A DNA stretch of 42,368 nt from Hoylesella timonensis S9-PR14 (GCF_000762405.1 NZ_JRPQ01000062.1:1-42368), one strand, 5' to 3'; positions 15,576 through 24,231 are shown, counted from the first letter of the stretch. The notes: generated from the letters alone by a model not told the origin. Translations and numbers: made by a program.

Positions 15576-16946
15576 TCAAGCTGTCTGATGGTTAGCATCG
15601 TTCTTCTGCGCCTGCGCCAACTCCCTAAACGTAGCATACAGCAATGGCAATGTAATGAGTAGCGAGCAAATATCGCTACAAGCCTGACTCATCATCACGC
15701 CCTGCAAACCTAAAAATTGAGGTAATATTACTACCAAAGGAATGAAGAAAAGACCACTGCGCGAGGCAGCCAGCAGGTTGGCACGGAACGTCTTACGAAT
15801 GGTTTGCATCAACATATTGGACATAAGGAAAAACGCCATGGCGGGCAACGACACCAATTGCCAGCGTAAGGCTTTCGTCCCAATATTGATGACTTCAGCA
15901 TCGTTCCTAAACAGCTCCACAATACCATCGGAAAACACCCATCCTAACACACTACAAGCCAACAAGAAACAGGTTCCAACCTGCACACTGAACCAAAAAC
16001 CACGTCGAACACGGCTATATAGGTGTGCTCCATAGTTGAATCCGCAAAACGGTTGGAACCCATGTCCTAATCCAATGACTGATGCCATGACAATCATGGT
16101 AAATCGATTGGCAATAGACATGGCTGCAACAGCTGCATCGCCATATTGGGCAGCAGCTACGTTTAACAAGATACTGGCAACACTGGTGAGCCCTTGACGC
16201 GACAAAGAAGGTGTACCACCCGCTAAAATTTCCTTGACATAAACCCAAGAGAACGAAAAGTAACGAAAGCTGATGCGCATACTACCGCCATAACGAGTCA
16301 TGTACAGCAATACCAAGAAACTGACCAACTGTCCCAGCACCGTTGCCAAAGCTGCCCCCGTGATACCCCAATCAAACAGAAAAATAAAGATAGGGTTCAG
16401 TCCTACATTGATAATAGCCCCCGAAACGATACCCCACATGGCAAACGATGCATTGCCTTGAAAGCGCATTTGATTGTTAAGACACAACGAACCTGTCATC
16501 AAAGGGGCACCTAACAAGATGATGCCTAAGTATCGTTTGGTATAAGGAAGGATAGTAGGAGTACTGCCCAGCCACACCGACAGCGGCTCTAAGAATAGCA
16601 AGCCTACCACCATGATGACCAAGCCCGAAGCAATGGCATAGGCAAAAGCAGTTGACGCCATGATTTGGGCATGATGCCGTCGTTGCGCTCCCAACTCGCG
16701 AGCCATGTAATTGCCAGACCCATTGCCAAAAAAGAAGCTGAATGCCTGGATAACGAACATCACAGAGAACACAATGCCCACAGCTGCAACCGCCTGTGTG
16801 TTAATCTTTCCTACAAAATAGGTATCGGCAACGTTGTACAAACTCGTCACCAACATGCTGGCAATGGTAGGTACTGCCATGGTAAGAATGACACGTCGAA
16901 TGGATCCTTGCGTCAGGAAAGTATAATTGTCTCTACGCTGTAGCAT
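15576..16946 (-). CDS. MATE family efflux transporter
   Basis: 456 residues with about 12 membrane helices. The first helices carry LTMAVPTIASMLVTSLYNVADTYFVGKI, the usual opening of MATE exporters, and the mid-protein has MTGSLCLNNQMRFQGN and INVGLNPIFIFLF. The second half repeats the pattern (GLTSVASILLNVAAAQYGDAAVAAMSIANR). It exchanges cations for organic compounds or drugs across the inner membrane; the substrate cannot be predicted. It stands alone between copper genes and the SDR gene; the role in the neighbourhood is not clear. Confidence 0.9.
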   Translation of the reverse strand: MLQRRDNYTFLTQGSIRRVILTMAVPTIASMLVTSLYNVADTYFVGKINTQAVAAVGIVFSVMFVIQAFSFFFGNGSGNYMARELGAQRRHHAQIMASTAFAYAIASGLVIMVVGLLFLEPLSVWLGSTPTILPYTKRYLGIILLGAPLMTGSLCLNNQMRFQGNASFAMWGIVSGAIINVGLNPIFIFLFDWGITGAALATVLGQLVSFLVLLYMTRYGGSMRISFRYFSFSWVYVKEILAGGTPSLSRQGLTSVASILLNVAAAQYGDAAVAAMSIANRFTMIVMASVIGLGHGFQPFCGFNYGAHLYSRVRRGFWFSVQVGTCFLLACSVLGWVFSDGIVELFRNDAEVINIGTKALRWQLVSLPAMAFFLMSNMLMQTIRKTFRANLLAASRSGLFFIPLVVILPQFLGLQGVMMSQACSDICSLLITLPLLYATFRELAQAQKNDANHQTA

Positions 16947-17075
16947 ACGATATTCACAAATTTTGGTGAGCAGTGGACGATGAAAAAGACACGTCCCTGC
17001 TCCTACTTTGTCACCCCAGCATCATGCTTTGGTAACACAGACACGGTTGCGATAGGGACACAACCACCCCCATGG

Positions 17076-17849
17076 TTAGGATAAGGATTCTTTTCGGTCG
17101 GGATTGCGACTGATAGTGAATCCATTAGCTTGGTGAGTAGCCAGTACCAACACTTCGGCTATCTGCACATGTTGAGGAGCTTGAGCGGCATAAAGTACCA
17201 CATCAGCAATATCCTCACCAGTGAGTGGCTGGATGCCCTCATACACATGATGTGCTCGGTCTTGATTACCATGAAAGCGAGTAACGCTGAAATTGGTTTG
17301 TACCAATCCCGGTTTGACGGTTGTCACCCTCACAGCAGTATTTACAAGATCCACTCTCAGTCCATCGCTTAAAGCCTTGACAGCGGCTTTGGTGGCACAA
17401 TACACATTGCCGTTGGCATAAGCAACATCTCCAGCCACAGAACCTATGTTGATAACATGCCCACGATTGCGAGCCACCATACCTGGCACAATCAATCTGG
17501 TCATCGTGAGTAATCCCTTAATATTAGTGTCTATCATCGTGTCCCAATCATCAAAACTCCCCTCATATTCGGGTTCCAATCCTAATGCCAACCCAGCATT
17601 ATTGACCAAGACATCAATGTTACGCCACTTTTCGTCAAGCGATTCTACGGCTTTGGAAGCCTCCTCGCGATGACGAACATCAAAACAAAGACATAAAACT
17701 TGAATAGGGAAGGCTGCTAACTCTTGTTTGAGCGCGTCTAAACGCTCTTGTTTGCGACCTGTTAGAATGAGATGATAACCACTCTTAGCAAATGCGAAGG
17801 CACAAGCCTGACCGATACCGCTGGTAGCTCCTGTAATAAATGCAATCAT
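17076..17849 (-). CDS. Short-chain dehydrogenase/reductase (YdfG-like)
   Basis: 257 residues. TGATSGIGQACA is the glycine-rich nucleotide site, LTGRKQERL suggests NADP (Arg after the second strand), NNAGL is the structural motif, and the active site is S-x11-Y-x3-K within IGSVAGDVAYANGNVYCATKAAV. It resembles YdfG-like 3-hydroxy acid dehydrogenases; the substrate is unknown. The start at 17849 was chosen because the Rossmann motif begins at residue 5; a longer frame reaches into the epimerase gene. The upstream neighbour ends 77 nt earlier, so co-transcription is likely. Confidence 0.88.
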   Translation of the reverse strand: MIAFITGATSGIGQACAFAFAKSGYHLILTGRKQERLDALKQELAAFPIQVLCLCFDVRHREEASKAVESLDEKWRNIDVLVNNAGLALGLEPEYEGSFDDWDTMIDTNIKGLLTMTRLIVPGMVARNRGHVINIGSVAGDVAYANGNVYCATKAAVKALSDGLRVDLVNTAVRVTTVKPGLVQTNFSVTRFHGNQDRAHHVYEGIQPLTGEDIADVVLYAAQAPQHVQIAEVLVLATHQANGFTISRNPDRKESLS

Positions 17850-17926
17850 AGAAATAGATTTTGAAAAGCCCTCCCCTGTTGAGCGAAATGAATTGCGAAC
17901 AGAGTAGGGCTTGTAAGTTGTAAGAT

Positions 17927-19018
17927 TTATTTGTGTTCTAATAAGATTTGTACGATACGTTCGGCACTCCGTCCATCCCATCTATCAGGTATGGAACTCT
18001 TTTTCCAATCTCCTGCCACCATCTGGTCCATGGCTTTCGACAAGAGCGCAGTATCCTCGCCCACCAAGACATTAGAACCTTCCTTCACGGTCTCAATATG
18101 CTCGGTGTACCGATTGAGCGTGATGCAGGGCACACCATGAAACGTTGCCTCTTCTGCCACATTACCACTGTCGGTAATAATGCCGCAAGCATGGGCTGTG
18201 AGATAGCCAAATTGTAAATATGTAAGGGGTTCTATCAATTGAAAGGCTGGGTAATCGTCACCAATAAGTCGCCTAACGACCTGCGCTGCACGACCACGTA
18301 AGGGAGCTATAATCTTTCTGCCACCACTTCTATCGCCTATCACTCGGAGTAATGAGCGTAGCAATTTTTCATTGGACAGCAATGCCTTTCTATTCAATGT
18401 AAAAACGAGATACGAACCATCTTCGATATTTAACTGACTAAGGATTGTAGGGCGTTGTAAACGATTGCGGTTGTAACGAAGGGTATCCATAAGGATATTA
18501 CCCACTAAATAAATCTTCGATTGCTCCGCTCCTTCACGAGTGGCGGTACTGTTGCTCTTCATTCCAGCGGTAAACAGCAAATCACTAAGCCCGTCAATGA
18601 CCAACCTATTGATTTCCTTCGGCATGTTGATGTCAAAACTTCGGGTGCCTGCCACCAAGTGAGCCAATGTAATACCCTGCTTTTTGGTAACGATGGCAGC
18701 TGCTAATGTCGAGGCTAAATCGTCCACAACAATAACAACATCGGTGGGATGACTTTGCAAATAATGCTCGAAACCTGCCATGACGCATCCTGTAAGCTCG
18801 TTGAGATTGTCACAATCTACACCTAAATAAGTATCAGGACGTGGCATTTGCAAATCGTCGAAGAGTGAGTTTTCCAGTGTAGGGTCGTCCTCCCTACCCG
18901 CATAAACCAATTGGTAAGTAATATCCCTACCCTCATTAGCTGCTTTGTTGATAGCCCTTATAATAGGTGCCACTTTGATGAAATTGGGGCGTGCCCCTGT
19001 TACGATACAGATATTCAT
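17927..19018 (-). CDS. wecB: UDP-N-acetylglucosamine 2-epimerase
   Basis: 363 residues of the non-hydrolysing UDP-GlcNAc 2-epimerase family, which converts UDP-GlcNAc to UDP-ManNAc for surface polysaccharide or teichoic-like polymers. Motifs: VTGARPNFIKVAPII at the N-terminus, LAHLVAGTRSFDINMPKEINR, and the C-terminal GIITDSGNVAEEATFHGVPCITL nucleotide-sugar region. It is a glycosyltransferase-B fold. Its promoter (19034-19064) lies just upstream. No other polysaccharide gene is in the window, which is unusual for this family. The alternative symbol mnaA is also used. Confidence 0.88.
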   Translation of the reverse strand: MNICIVTGARPNFIKVAPIIRAINKAANEGRDITYQLVYAGREDDPTLENSLFDDLQMPRPDTYLGVDCDNLNELTGCVMAGFEHYLQSHPTDVVIVVDDLASTLAAAIVTKKQGITLAHLVAGTRSFDINMPKEINRLVIDGLSDLLFTAGMKSNSTATREGAEQSKIYLVGNILMDTLRYNRNRLQRPTILSQLNIEDGSYLVFTLNRKALLSNEKLLRSLLRVIGDRSGGRKIIAPLRGRAAQVVRRLIGDDYPAFQLIEPLTYLQFGYLTAHACGIITDSGNVAEEATFHGVPCITLNRYTEHIETVKEGSNVLVGEDTALLSKAMDQMVAGDWKKSSIPDRWDGRSAERIVQILLEHK

Positions 19019-19033
19019 TGCAATATTTTTCTA

Positions 19034-19064
19034 CAAAGTTAGACTTTAATTTGCTCACTTGCAA
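19034..19064 (-). promoter_or_regulatory. Promoter of the epimerase gene
   Basis: Minus-strand TTG (19064-19062), 20-nt spacer, TAACTTTG (19041-19034), 15 nt from the ATG; short untranslated region expected. Confidence 0.7.
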
Positions 19065-19104
19065 CGGATAACACAAAAAAAACTTGAAATTTGCCTTTGA
19101 AAAT

Positions 19105-19692
19105 ATGAACAATACCGCCATTGCTAACTCACATTTTCCTTGCCACAGCTGTAAGTTTCAATGCTTTGTTCTCCCTATTTTTTCACAAATTCCCATGGCT
19201 ACGTCATTACATCACCCCTTGGCAGCATCAAATACAGGCTCATCAAAATCAATGAACCTATATTTCTTAATGAGCAACGGCAAGACTTTCCCTGTTTGTC
19301 TTTCACCACTTAAAATAATTGAGGTAAACCAAAGACTTCTTTACTTCCCTATGGATATGCTCTTGGCTGTTTAGATGTTGGAGCAAAGCGAACTACTCTG
19401 CCGAGATGTGCGTAGTGCAGAAATCAACATTATAGATGATGTACCCGTATTATTGCCAAGAGCAATGCGCAACATCATCTGTTTCAAGCTTTCCCACCTA
19501 TATTCGCTATGCGGACGAATCATTATTAAAAAGATGTGGCAGAGTGACGAACGATGAGCCTATCATCTGTATCACTCTGCCAAATTATCTTATTCTCAAT
19601 GTTACAAAGACACGATATTCGCTGTATGGAAGAAGCTACTGGGTTTGCTTATTTTCGCTTTATCCCACATTGATTTATCGGAAACAACATTG
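19105..19692 (+). pseudogene. Possible decayed reading frame, perhaps a regulator remnant
   Basis: Between the epimerase and SPFH genes there is no intact gene, but the + strand carries one frame broken by a single TAG at 19372-19374 and continuing to 19557, then a second frame (to 19693) that seems to carry on after a frameshift. The first part (NLYFLMSNGKTFPVCLSPLK, VNQRLLYFPMDMLLAV, then SELLCRDVRSAEINIID) vaguely resembles the N-terminal domain of Bacteroidetes AraC-type regulators. No DNA-binding domain is seen. This is a weak call based on pattern only. Confidence 0.25.
19537..19582. repeat. Inverted repeat with nested stem
   Basis: TGGCAGAGTGA (19537-19547) mirrors TCACTCTGCCA (19572-19582) perfectly; inside, GATGA and TCATC form a second stem. 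It lies 117 nt beyond the stop of the SPFH gene and may end its transcript, although no T run follows on either side. Confidence 0.6.
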
Positions 19693-19697
19693 AATCT

Positions 19698-20648
19698 CTA
19701 TTCTGTCTTGAACAAATCCTTAATGCCTCCTATGCTTCCGAGCAAGTTGGTAGCCTCGTAAGGCAAGTAGACTGTCTTGGATTGGTTACCAGACGCCAAC
19801 TCTTGCATCATGGCAATGTACTTCTGTGCCAAGAGGTAATTAGCAGGATTGGTACTCTGCCCCACTGCCTCAGTAATCTTCTGAATGGCAATCGCTTCTG
19901 CCTCTGCCTTACGAATGCGTGCTGTTGCCTCACCTTCGGCATAAAGAATCGCCTGCTGTTTGGTAGCCTCGGCACGGTTGATAGTGCTGGTCTTCTCACC
20001 TTCGGATTGCAGAATGGCAGCTTGCTTCTCGCCCTCGCTGGTCAGAATGGTAGCTCGTTTGTTACGCTCTGCCTGCATCTGTTTCTCCATCGCCTGCAAC
20101 ACACTCTCGGGAGGTGTGATGTCTTGCAATTCAACACGGTTCACCTTGATACCCCATTTATTAGTGGCATCATCGAGAACGGCACGAAGTTTGGTGTTAA
20201 TTGTGTCGCGCGAGGTAAGCGTTTGGTCCAATTCAAGTTCACCAATAATGTTACGCAAGGTTGTTTGCGTCAGCTTTTCTATGGCGTTGGGCAGGTTGTT
20301 GATTTCGTAAACTGCTTTGAATGGGTCGACAATTTGGAAATACAGCAATGCATTGATTTGCATTTGGATGTTGTCTTTGGTAATCACATTCTGCTTGTCA
20401 AAATCATATACCTGCTCACGAAGGTCGATACTGGTACTATAAATGTATCTTCCTCGAGTCATGGTGACTATCGTTTTGGCACGATCGATAAAGGGGATGA
20501 TGACATTAATGCCTGGACTTAGGGTGGCATAATACTTTCCGAGACGTTCCACAATTTTGGTTTCAGACTGTGGAATGATGATAATTGCTTGCTTGACAAA
20601 GATTAACGCCAAGACTACAATTGCTACTAATACGTAAGTTGCTATCAT
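19698..20648 (-). CDS. SPFH/band 7 (stomatin-like) membrane protein
   Basis: 316 residues. One N-terminal membrane segment (IATYVLVAIVVLALIFVKQ) is followed by a PHB/SPFH domain (IIPQSETKIVERLGKYYATLSPGINVIIPF and YDFDKQNVITKDNIQMQINALLYFQI) and a long Ala/Glu-rich coiled coil (about 185-260; EGEKQAAILQSEGEKTST, RKAEAEAIAIQKI). It matches QmcA/stomatin-like proteins that form large membrane oligomers. The upstream gene codes NfeD, its usual partner; 32 nt separate them, so they form one operon. Role in membrane organisation or protease control is known for relatives; here inferred. Confidence 0.88.
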   Translation of the reverse strand: MIATYVLVAIVVLALIFVKQAIIIIPQSETKIVERLGKYYATLSPGINVIIPFIDRAKTIVTMTRGRYIYSTSIDLREQVYDFDKQNVITKDNIQMQINALLYFQIVDPFKAVYEINNLPNAIEKLTQTTLRNIIGELELDQTLTSRDTINTKLRAVLDDATNKWGIKVNRVELQDITPPESVLQAMEKQMQAERNKRATILTSEGEKQAAILQSEGEKTSTINRAEATKQQAILYAEGEATARIRKAEAEAIAIQKITEAVGQSTNPANYLLAQKYIAMMQELASGNQSKTVYLPYEATNLLGSIGGIKDLFKTE

Positions 20649-20680
20649 AATTTATTGCTTTGATTAATATTGTACGATTT

Positions 20681-21133
20681 TTACAGGCAAGGTTCCACTG
20701 TAACAATGATGCTATCCATCTTGATGACACGGACACGTTCTCCTGGTTCAATTTGTGACAAATCACTGCTGACGGCTTTCCACACATCACCGTCTATTTG
20801 GACATATCCGCTGCCATTGGCATGGATAGTCTCGACAACTGTCCCCTTCCTGCCAATGAGTGCCTCGGCATTGCTGACTCGAGTCTCACCCGAAGCATGT
20901 AAAGCATGTAACAATGGAGGACGAATGAAAACGATGCTGAGAACAGAACCGACAGCAAAAATAATGACCTGAAGCCATATCGGCAAGTCAACCAGTGCGC
21001 TAATCATGGCGACAAGAGCCCCCAAAGCAAAACAAGTGACAAAGAAATCGCCCGATCCCAGTTCGATAATCAAGCACAGCATGGTAATGATAATCCAGAC
21101 CAGCCATAAATGTTGCGACAAATATTCAAACAT
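20681..21133 (-). CDS. NfeD-like membrane protein with OB domain
   Basis: 150 residues: two to three membrane helices in the first 75 residues (WLVWIIITMLCLIIELG, IWLQVIIFAVGSVLSIVFI), then a C-terminal OB-fold segment (NAEALIGRKGTVVETIHANGSGYVQIDGDVWKAVS). NfeD short-form proteins act with SPFH proteins in the membrane. It is the first gene of the pair; the promoter at 21230-21260 is about 100 nt upstream. Confidence 0.85.
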   Translation of the reverse strand: MFEYLSQHLWLVWIIITMLCLIIELGSGDFFVTCFALGALVAMISALVDLPIWLQVIIFAVGSVLSIVFIRPPLLHALHASGETRVSNAEALIGRKGTVVETIHANGSGYVQIDGDVWKAVSSDLSQIEPGERVRVIKMDSIIVTVEPCL

Positions 21134-21556
21134 TGGTTTAAGGATTTGAAATACTATAAAAATTGAAGAGATAAGTCATACCTTGAGTAAGTAAAAACTT
21201 CCAACATGAGGAAATGATTGCTCTCTTGACAAAGATAATTATTTTGATTGGACAGTGCAAGAAATTTTTCCATTTTTTACGATATCTTTCTTACAAAAAA
21301 TCGCTAAAACTTCGGGGGAAGTGCTATTCGTTGGCTGTATCTTTTCTAAAAGAGAACGCTTAAATTTTGAAATAACATGACAAAAAGTGCACTTTTTGAG
21401 TTGACTGTGGGTAAATAATTAGAAATGTGTGAAAGGTTCATGAAACTAAAAAACTATGGCAGATGATGAAGTCTACCATAGTTAAATATAACGGTTACGC
21501 ATGGAACGTTGATTCAAGACTCGCCACCTTGCGAATCCATGAAATATAGATGCGTA
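21134..21556. other. Intergenic stretch with a promoter
   Basis: No gene seen. It carries the nfeD promoter at 21230-21260 and, beyond that, AT-rich sequence and the 3' side of the M48 protease gene. The hairpin-free region gives no clear terminator. Confidence 0.6.
21230..21260 (-). promoter_or_regulatory. Promoter of the nfeD-SPFH operon
   Basis: Minus-strand TTG (21260-21258), 20-nt spacer, TATCTTTG (21237-21230). Start near 21224 gives a leader of about 90 nt. Confidence 0.75.
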
Positions 21557-22477
21557 TTATTGAGCATTCTTATACAAGTCGGAAACAGAAACAGACTTCA
21601 CGTTCGAGTTAGACTGTGATTTAAATCTTTGTTTTGTACTTTTTTTTAAGACAGGTGCAGCGGTCTTGCCATGACCATGATAATAAGTCAAGGCTGTAGG
21701 CATCTCACGCTCTAAAGCTGCAATACGCTTACTGTCAGAGGGGTGCGAACTGAACATGTCACTATGTGCTTGCTGTCCTGAAGACATCCGTTTCCAAAAT
21801 GGAATGGCTTCACGAGGATCATAACCCGCCATAGCTGCAAAGATAATTCCCATCTTGTCGGCTTCCATTTCATGCGCACGAGAATATTTCAAGCTTCTGA
21901 ATTGCAAGCCCTGTTGTGCTACTATTTGAGCCAATTGCGTGGTGGTAGAACCTACTCCCATTGCTCCTAAAGCACCACCTAACACCTGAACGCCCACATT
22001 GTTACGAATTTGTACACTCATCTGCTCTGCACTGTGGCGCGCAACAGCATGTGCTATCTCGTGACCAAGCACCACGGCAAGAGCCGCCTCGTTTTGAGTA
22101 TAGGGCAACAAGCCTTCATATACGACAATCTTTCCACCGGGCATACAAAAGGCATTGACTTGCTTGTCAGCCACTAAATTGAACTCCCAACTATAATGGC
22201 TCAACTCATTGGACAAGCCATTTGTACGGAAAAAGGTTTCTACCGCATTCGCTAACTTATGGCCAACACGCTTCACCATTGCTGTCTGGTTGGCATTTGA
22301 AGAGAGTTTTGCAGACGCAATAAACTTACGATACTCCTGATTACTTAAACTAAGTACCTGCTCATCAGACACCATCAAACTTTGATGACGCCCTGTGATA
22401 GGCACAGTACGCGTAGTTCCACAGGCTACAAGAAGCGTTGTAACAAGCGAGAACAACAAAATCTTTATTTTATTCAT
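21557..22477 (-). CDS. M48 family zinc metalloprotease lipoprotein
   Basis: 306 residues. Signal peptide with lipobox LVAC (C19), so membrane-anchored in the periplasm. Catalytic site HEIAH at 139-143 with third ligand E205 in HEMEAD, flanked by the PGGKIVVYEGLL substrate-groove strand. Relatives such as LoiP and BepA degrade misfolded envelope proteins. The C-terminus (residues 255-306) is a basic, Ser/Lys-rich tail. A TAAGTTTG motif (about 22505-22515, minus) stands upstream, with a poor -33. Monocistronic. Confidence 0.9.
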   Translation of the reverse strand: MNKIKILLFSLVTTLLVACGTTRTVPITGRHQSLMVSDEQVLSLSNQEYRKFIASAKLSSNANQTAMVKRVGHKLANAVETFFRTNGLSNELSHYSWEFNLVADKQVNAFCMPGGKIVVYEGLLPYTQNEAALAVVLGHEIAHAVARHSAEQMSVQIRNNVGVQVLGGALGAMGVGSTTTQLAQIVAQQGLQFRSLKYSRAHEMEADKMGIIFAAMAGYDPREAIPFWKRMSSGQQAHSDMFSSHPSDSKRIAALEREMPTALTYYHGHGKTAAPVLKKSTKQRFKSQSNSNVKSVSVSDLYKNAQ

Positions 22478-22602
22478 AACTTCAGATTTAATTCTGTCGA
22501 TATTGCAAACTTACAAAAAAAATGATACATGCGGACAATAGTTCATTAAAATTTGAGATAAAGCTGGGAAAGTGACAGGTTGTACTGAACCTAATTGATG
22601 CA

Positions 22603-22818
22603 CTAAGCCCGGCTGAGGTTGAAATTCGTTCTGTAGACCTGCTCGCAATGGGTTCCGTAACATTCCATCTGAGTGACATTTATTTTTCTTTGTATCACCG
22701 TGAACGATAAAAGTTTTGCCAAGAGTAGACTCTCGAAAGTTTTGCCTAATTTTGCAGATGAGCTTTTAATGGCATTCTTGCAGATTTCCGTATATTGGTT
22801 GATTGGTTCTGATGTCAT
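22603..22818 (-). pseudogene. N-terminal remnant of an insertion-sequence transposase
   Basis: 71 residues, MTSEPINQYTEICKNAIKSS..., with LLLAKLLSFTVIQRKINVTQMECYGTHCEQVYRTNF. The pattern (I-x-R-K-I-N-x-T-Q-M, then YG...EQ...R.NF) resembles the start of Bacteroidetes IS transposases with an H-domain-like opening (IS4-type), recalled from memory. The frame ends far too early for a transposase, and no DDE region follows, so it is a fragment. No clear terminal repeats were found. Confidence 0.5.
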
Positions 22819-22946
22819 ATTACTTTAAGCTTAGTACACTACAAAGTATACTGACAATCAGCTACTTAACCAGATTTTATTAGGTATACAACGTTAATTA
22901 ATTCTCTCATTTTCAAACGATTACATTAGAATTAACGGAGTATTGA

Positions 22947-23096
22947 TTGCATAATAAAGACGAAAAGAAAGCCTTGCAGCTCTATGAAGAGCTGCAAAGA
23001 CGCAAAGCCATGTTCTATCTGCCAGGAGAAACGGAAATGGCACTAAGCATTGCCGAGCAAATAGCAAAAGCACAGCCGGTTGTAAACAAAAGTTAA
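22947..23096 (+). other. Short open frame, possible gene fragment
   Basis: From a TTG at 22947 the frame reads about 49 residues including KKALQLYEELQRRKAMFYL and ETEMALSIAEQIAKAQPVV, which look like real helical protein, then stops. No ATG opens the whole frame, so it may be a remnant of a larger gene disrupted with the transposase. Function not recognised. Confidence 0.35.
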
Positions 23097-23121
23097 ATGT
23101 CGAATATTTTATTGCAAATCA

Positions 23122-23153
23122 TTTGGTTTATAAAATAAACTTATCTAAATTTG
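23122..23153 (+). promoter_or_regulatory. Promoter with a palindrome in its spacer
   Basis: TTTG (23122-23125), 20-nt spacer, TAAATTTG (23146-23153): full consensus. The spacer holds GTTTATAAAATAAAC (23126-23140), a 6+3+6 palindrome. Confidence 0.75.
23124..23141. promoter_or_regulatory. Palindromic site, copy 1
   Basis: TGGTTTATAAAATAAACT, with palindromic core GTTTATAAAATAAAC. An identical 18-nt copy occurs at 23238-23255. This copy fills the space between -33 and -7 of the promoter, a usual place for a repressor. Confidence 0.55.
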
Positions 23154-23157
23154 CAAC

Positions 23158-23230
23158 TGTAATCATCAGTGTTCGAAGAGAATAATGCTAGCTAAAGCAA
23201 GTGAGAGTCGACCTCCTTGCTTCTCTTTTT
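23158..23230 (+). ncRNA. Candidate small RNA of about 73 nt
   Basis: A consensus promoter (23122-23153) is followed by about 73 nt and a terminator: AAGCAAG (23195-23201) pairs with CTTGCTT (23216-23222), then CTCTTTTT. The span lacks a convincing gene; a 20-codon ATG frame (23186-23248) runs through the terminator. It could be a small RNA or a short leader ahead of the gene at 23321. Confidence 0.45.
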
Positions 23231-23237
23231 CCAAAGA

Positions 23238-23255
23238 TGGTTTATAAAATAAACT
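23238..23255. promoter_or_regulatory. Palindromic site, copy 2
   Basis: Perfect second copy of the 18-nt sequence at 23124-23141, 114 nt on and 66 nt before the membrane-protein start. The operon it precedes encodes a winged-helix regulator, so autoregulation is plausible. Confidence 0.55.
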
Positions 23256-23320
23256 AAATGTTTAACCAGACACATTGCGCTAGATATATGCAATAAGTGT
23301 GTCGCAATAACGTAACGAAA

Positions 23321-23947
23321 ATGGAAGAGAAGAAGATTTCGGAGCAAGAGAGCCTTGAGCTTATCACGCGAATGATAAATCAGACAAAGAAGGATTTATC
23401 TGTAGGTAATGGTGACAGTTTCCTTATATGGGGCTACCTTAGTGCTGCAATATCGTTGGCAGTAATTGTCATGCTGCGCGCAACCGACGACCCAAAATGT
23501 GGTTGGCTTTACTTGGCCATACCGATAGCAGGATTCGCAGTCTCAAGTATAAAGACCTACATGGCAAAGCGCAAGAGTCATGTGGCAAGCACTTATGCAA
23601 GCAACACTATAAATAAGGTGTGGGCTATTATTAGTGCAGTGTTTGCAGTCTACGCCCTTGATTGCCTTTTACATTTCGGAGAAGTAAGGAGTTGGAACGG
23701 AATGTTTTTGTTGGGTATGTTGTTGCCGGGTATAGGCACATACACCACTGGCGTAATACTTAAGGAGAAGTCGATACAGATATGCGGACTTCTTGGTGTA
23801 GTGATTGGCACTGGATGGCTTCGCAACTTTGCTTCTGGTGAACAAGTTATAAGTATTATGCAGATGGGACTAATGGTCCTGTCCTTTGTCATTACCCTTG
23901 TCATCCCCGGACATATCCTTAACTTCAAAGCAAAAAAGCAACAATAA
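23321..23947 (+). CDS. Membrane protein paired with a winged-helix regulator
   Basis: 208 residues starting MEEKKISEQESLELITRMIN. A soluble N-terminal helix (about 1-30) is followed by about five to six membrane helices (FLIWGYLSAAISLAVIVML, WLYLAIPIAGFAVSS, VWAIISAVFAVYALD, GMFLLGMLLPGIGTY, MQMGLMVLSFVITLVIPGHIL). A GTG further upstream was not used because it lies inside an imperfect inverted repeat. Its stop overlaps the regulator ATG by 1 nt (TAATG). No named family; genes like this commonly stand with PadR/MarR-like winged-helix proteins in Bacteroidetes. Confidence 0.8.
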   Translation: MEEKKISEQESLELITRMINQTKKDLSVGNGDSFLIWGYLSAAISLAVIVMLRATDDPKCGWLYLAIPIAGFAVSSIKTYMAKRKSHVASTYASNTINKVWAIISAVFAVYALDCLLHFGEVRSWNGMFLLGMLLPGIGTYTTGVILKEKSIQICGLLGVVIGTGWLRNFASGEQVISIMQMGLMVLSFVITLVIPGHILNFKAKKQQ

Positions 23948-24231
23948 TGAAAGAGTTGGATCCATTACTCCATAGCCAGTTGCGTCTTGCAGTAATGTCG
24001 ATTCTGCTGAATGTAGAGAAAGCAGACTTCAACTATATCAAAGAAAAGACAGAATCGACGGCAGGCAACCTTAGTGTACAGTTGGATAAACTGGTCACAG
24101 CAGGCTATATATCAAAAACTACAGATGGCTCGGGCGTAAAACCCCGAACTATCTGCAAGATGACAGACACGGGGCGTAATGCCATGATGAAATATGTGGA
24201 GGCATTGAAGACGTATTTTGCAGGATTGTAA
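23947..24231 (+). CDS. Winged-helix transcriptional regulator (HTH_34-like)
   Basis: 94 residues, essentially one winged-helix domain: LHSQLRLAVMSILLNVEKADFNYIKEKTESTAGNLSVQLDKLVTAGYISKTTDG, with the recognition helix near TAGNLSVQLDKL and a wing of KPRTICKMTDTGRNAMMKY. It matches the short ArsR/MarR-like PF13601 type. It is translated together with the membrane protein (1-nt overlap). The duplicated palindrome upstream may be its operator, which would make the pair autoregulated; this is inference. Confidence 0.88.
   Translation: MKELDPLLHSQLRLAVMSILLNVEKADFNYIKEKTESTAGNLSVQLDKLVTAGYISKTTDGSGVKPRTICKMTDTGRNAMMKYVEALKTYFAGL

Larger units (their letters stand above)
22478..23120. other. Gene-poor stretch with remnants
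   Basis: Apart from the transposase fragment and a short frame listed separately, no gene is seen. It is AT-rich and looks like a site of repeated insertion and decay. Confidence 0.5.

Noticed and set aside
15444..15662. 72-residue + frame through the 22-nt repeats
   Set aside because: It is made of repeat sequence and runs into the MATE gene on the other strand.
23186..23248. 20-codon frame in the small RNA region
   Set aside because: It runs through the terminator and shows no regulatory codon run like that of the aromatic leader.
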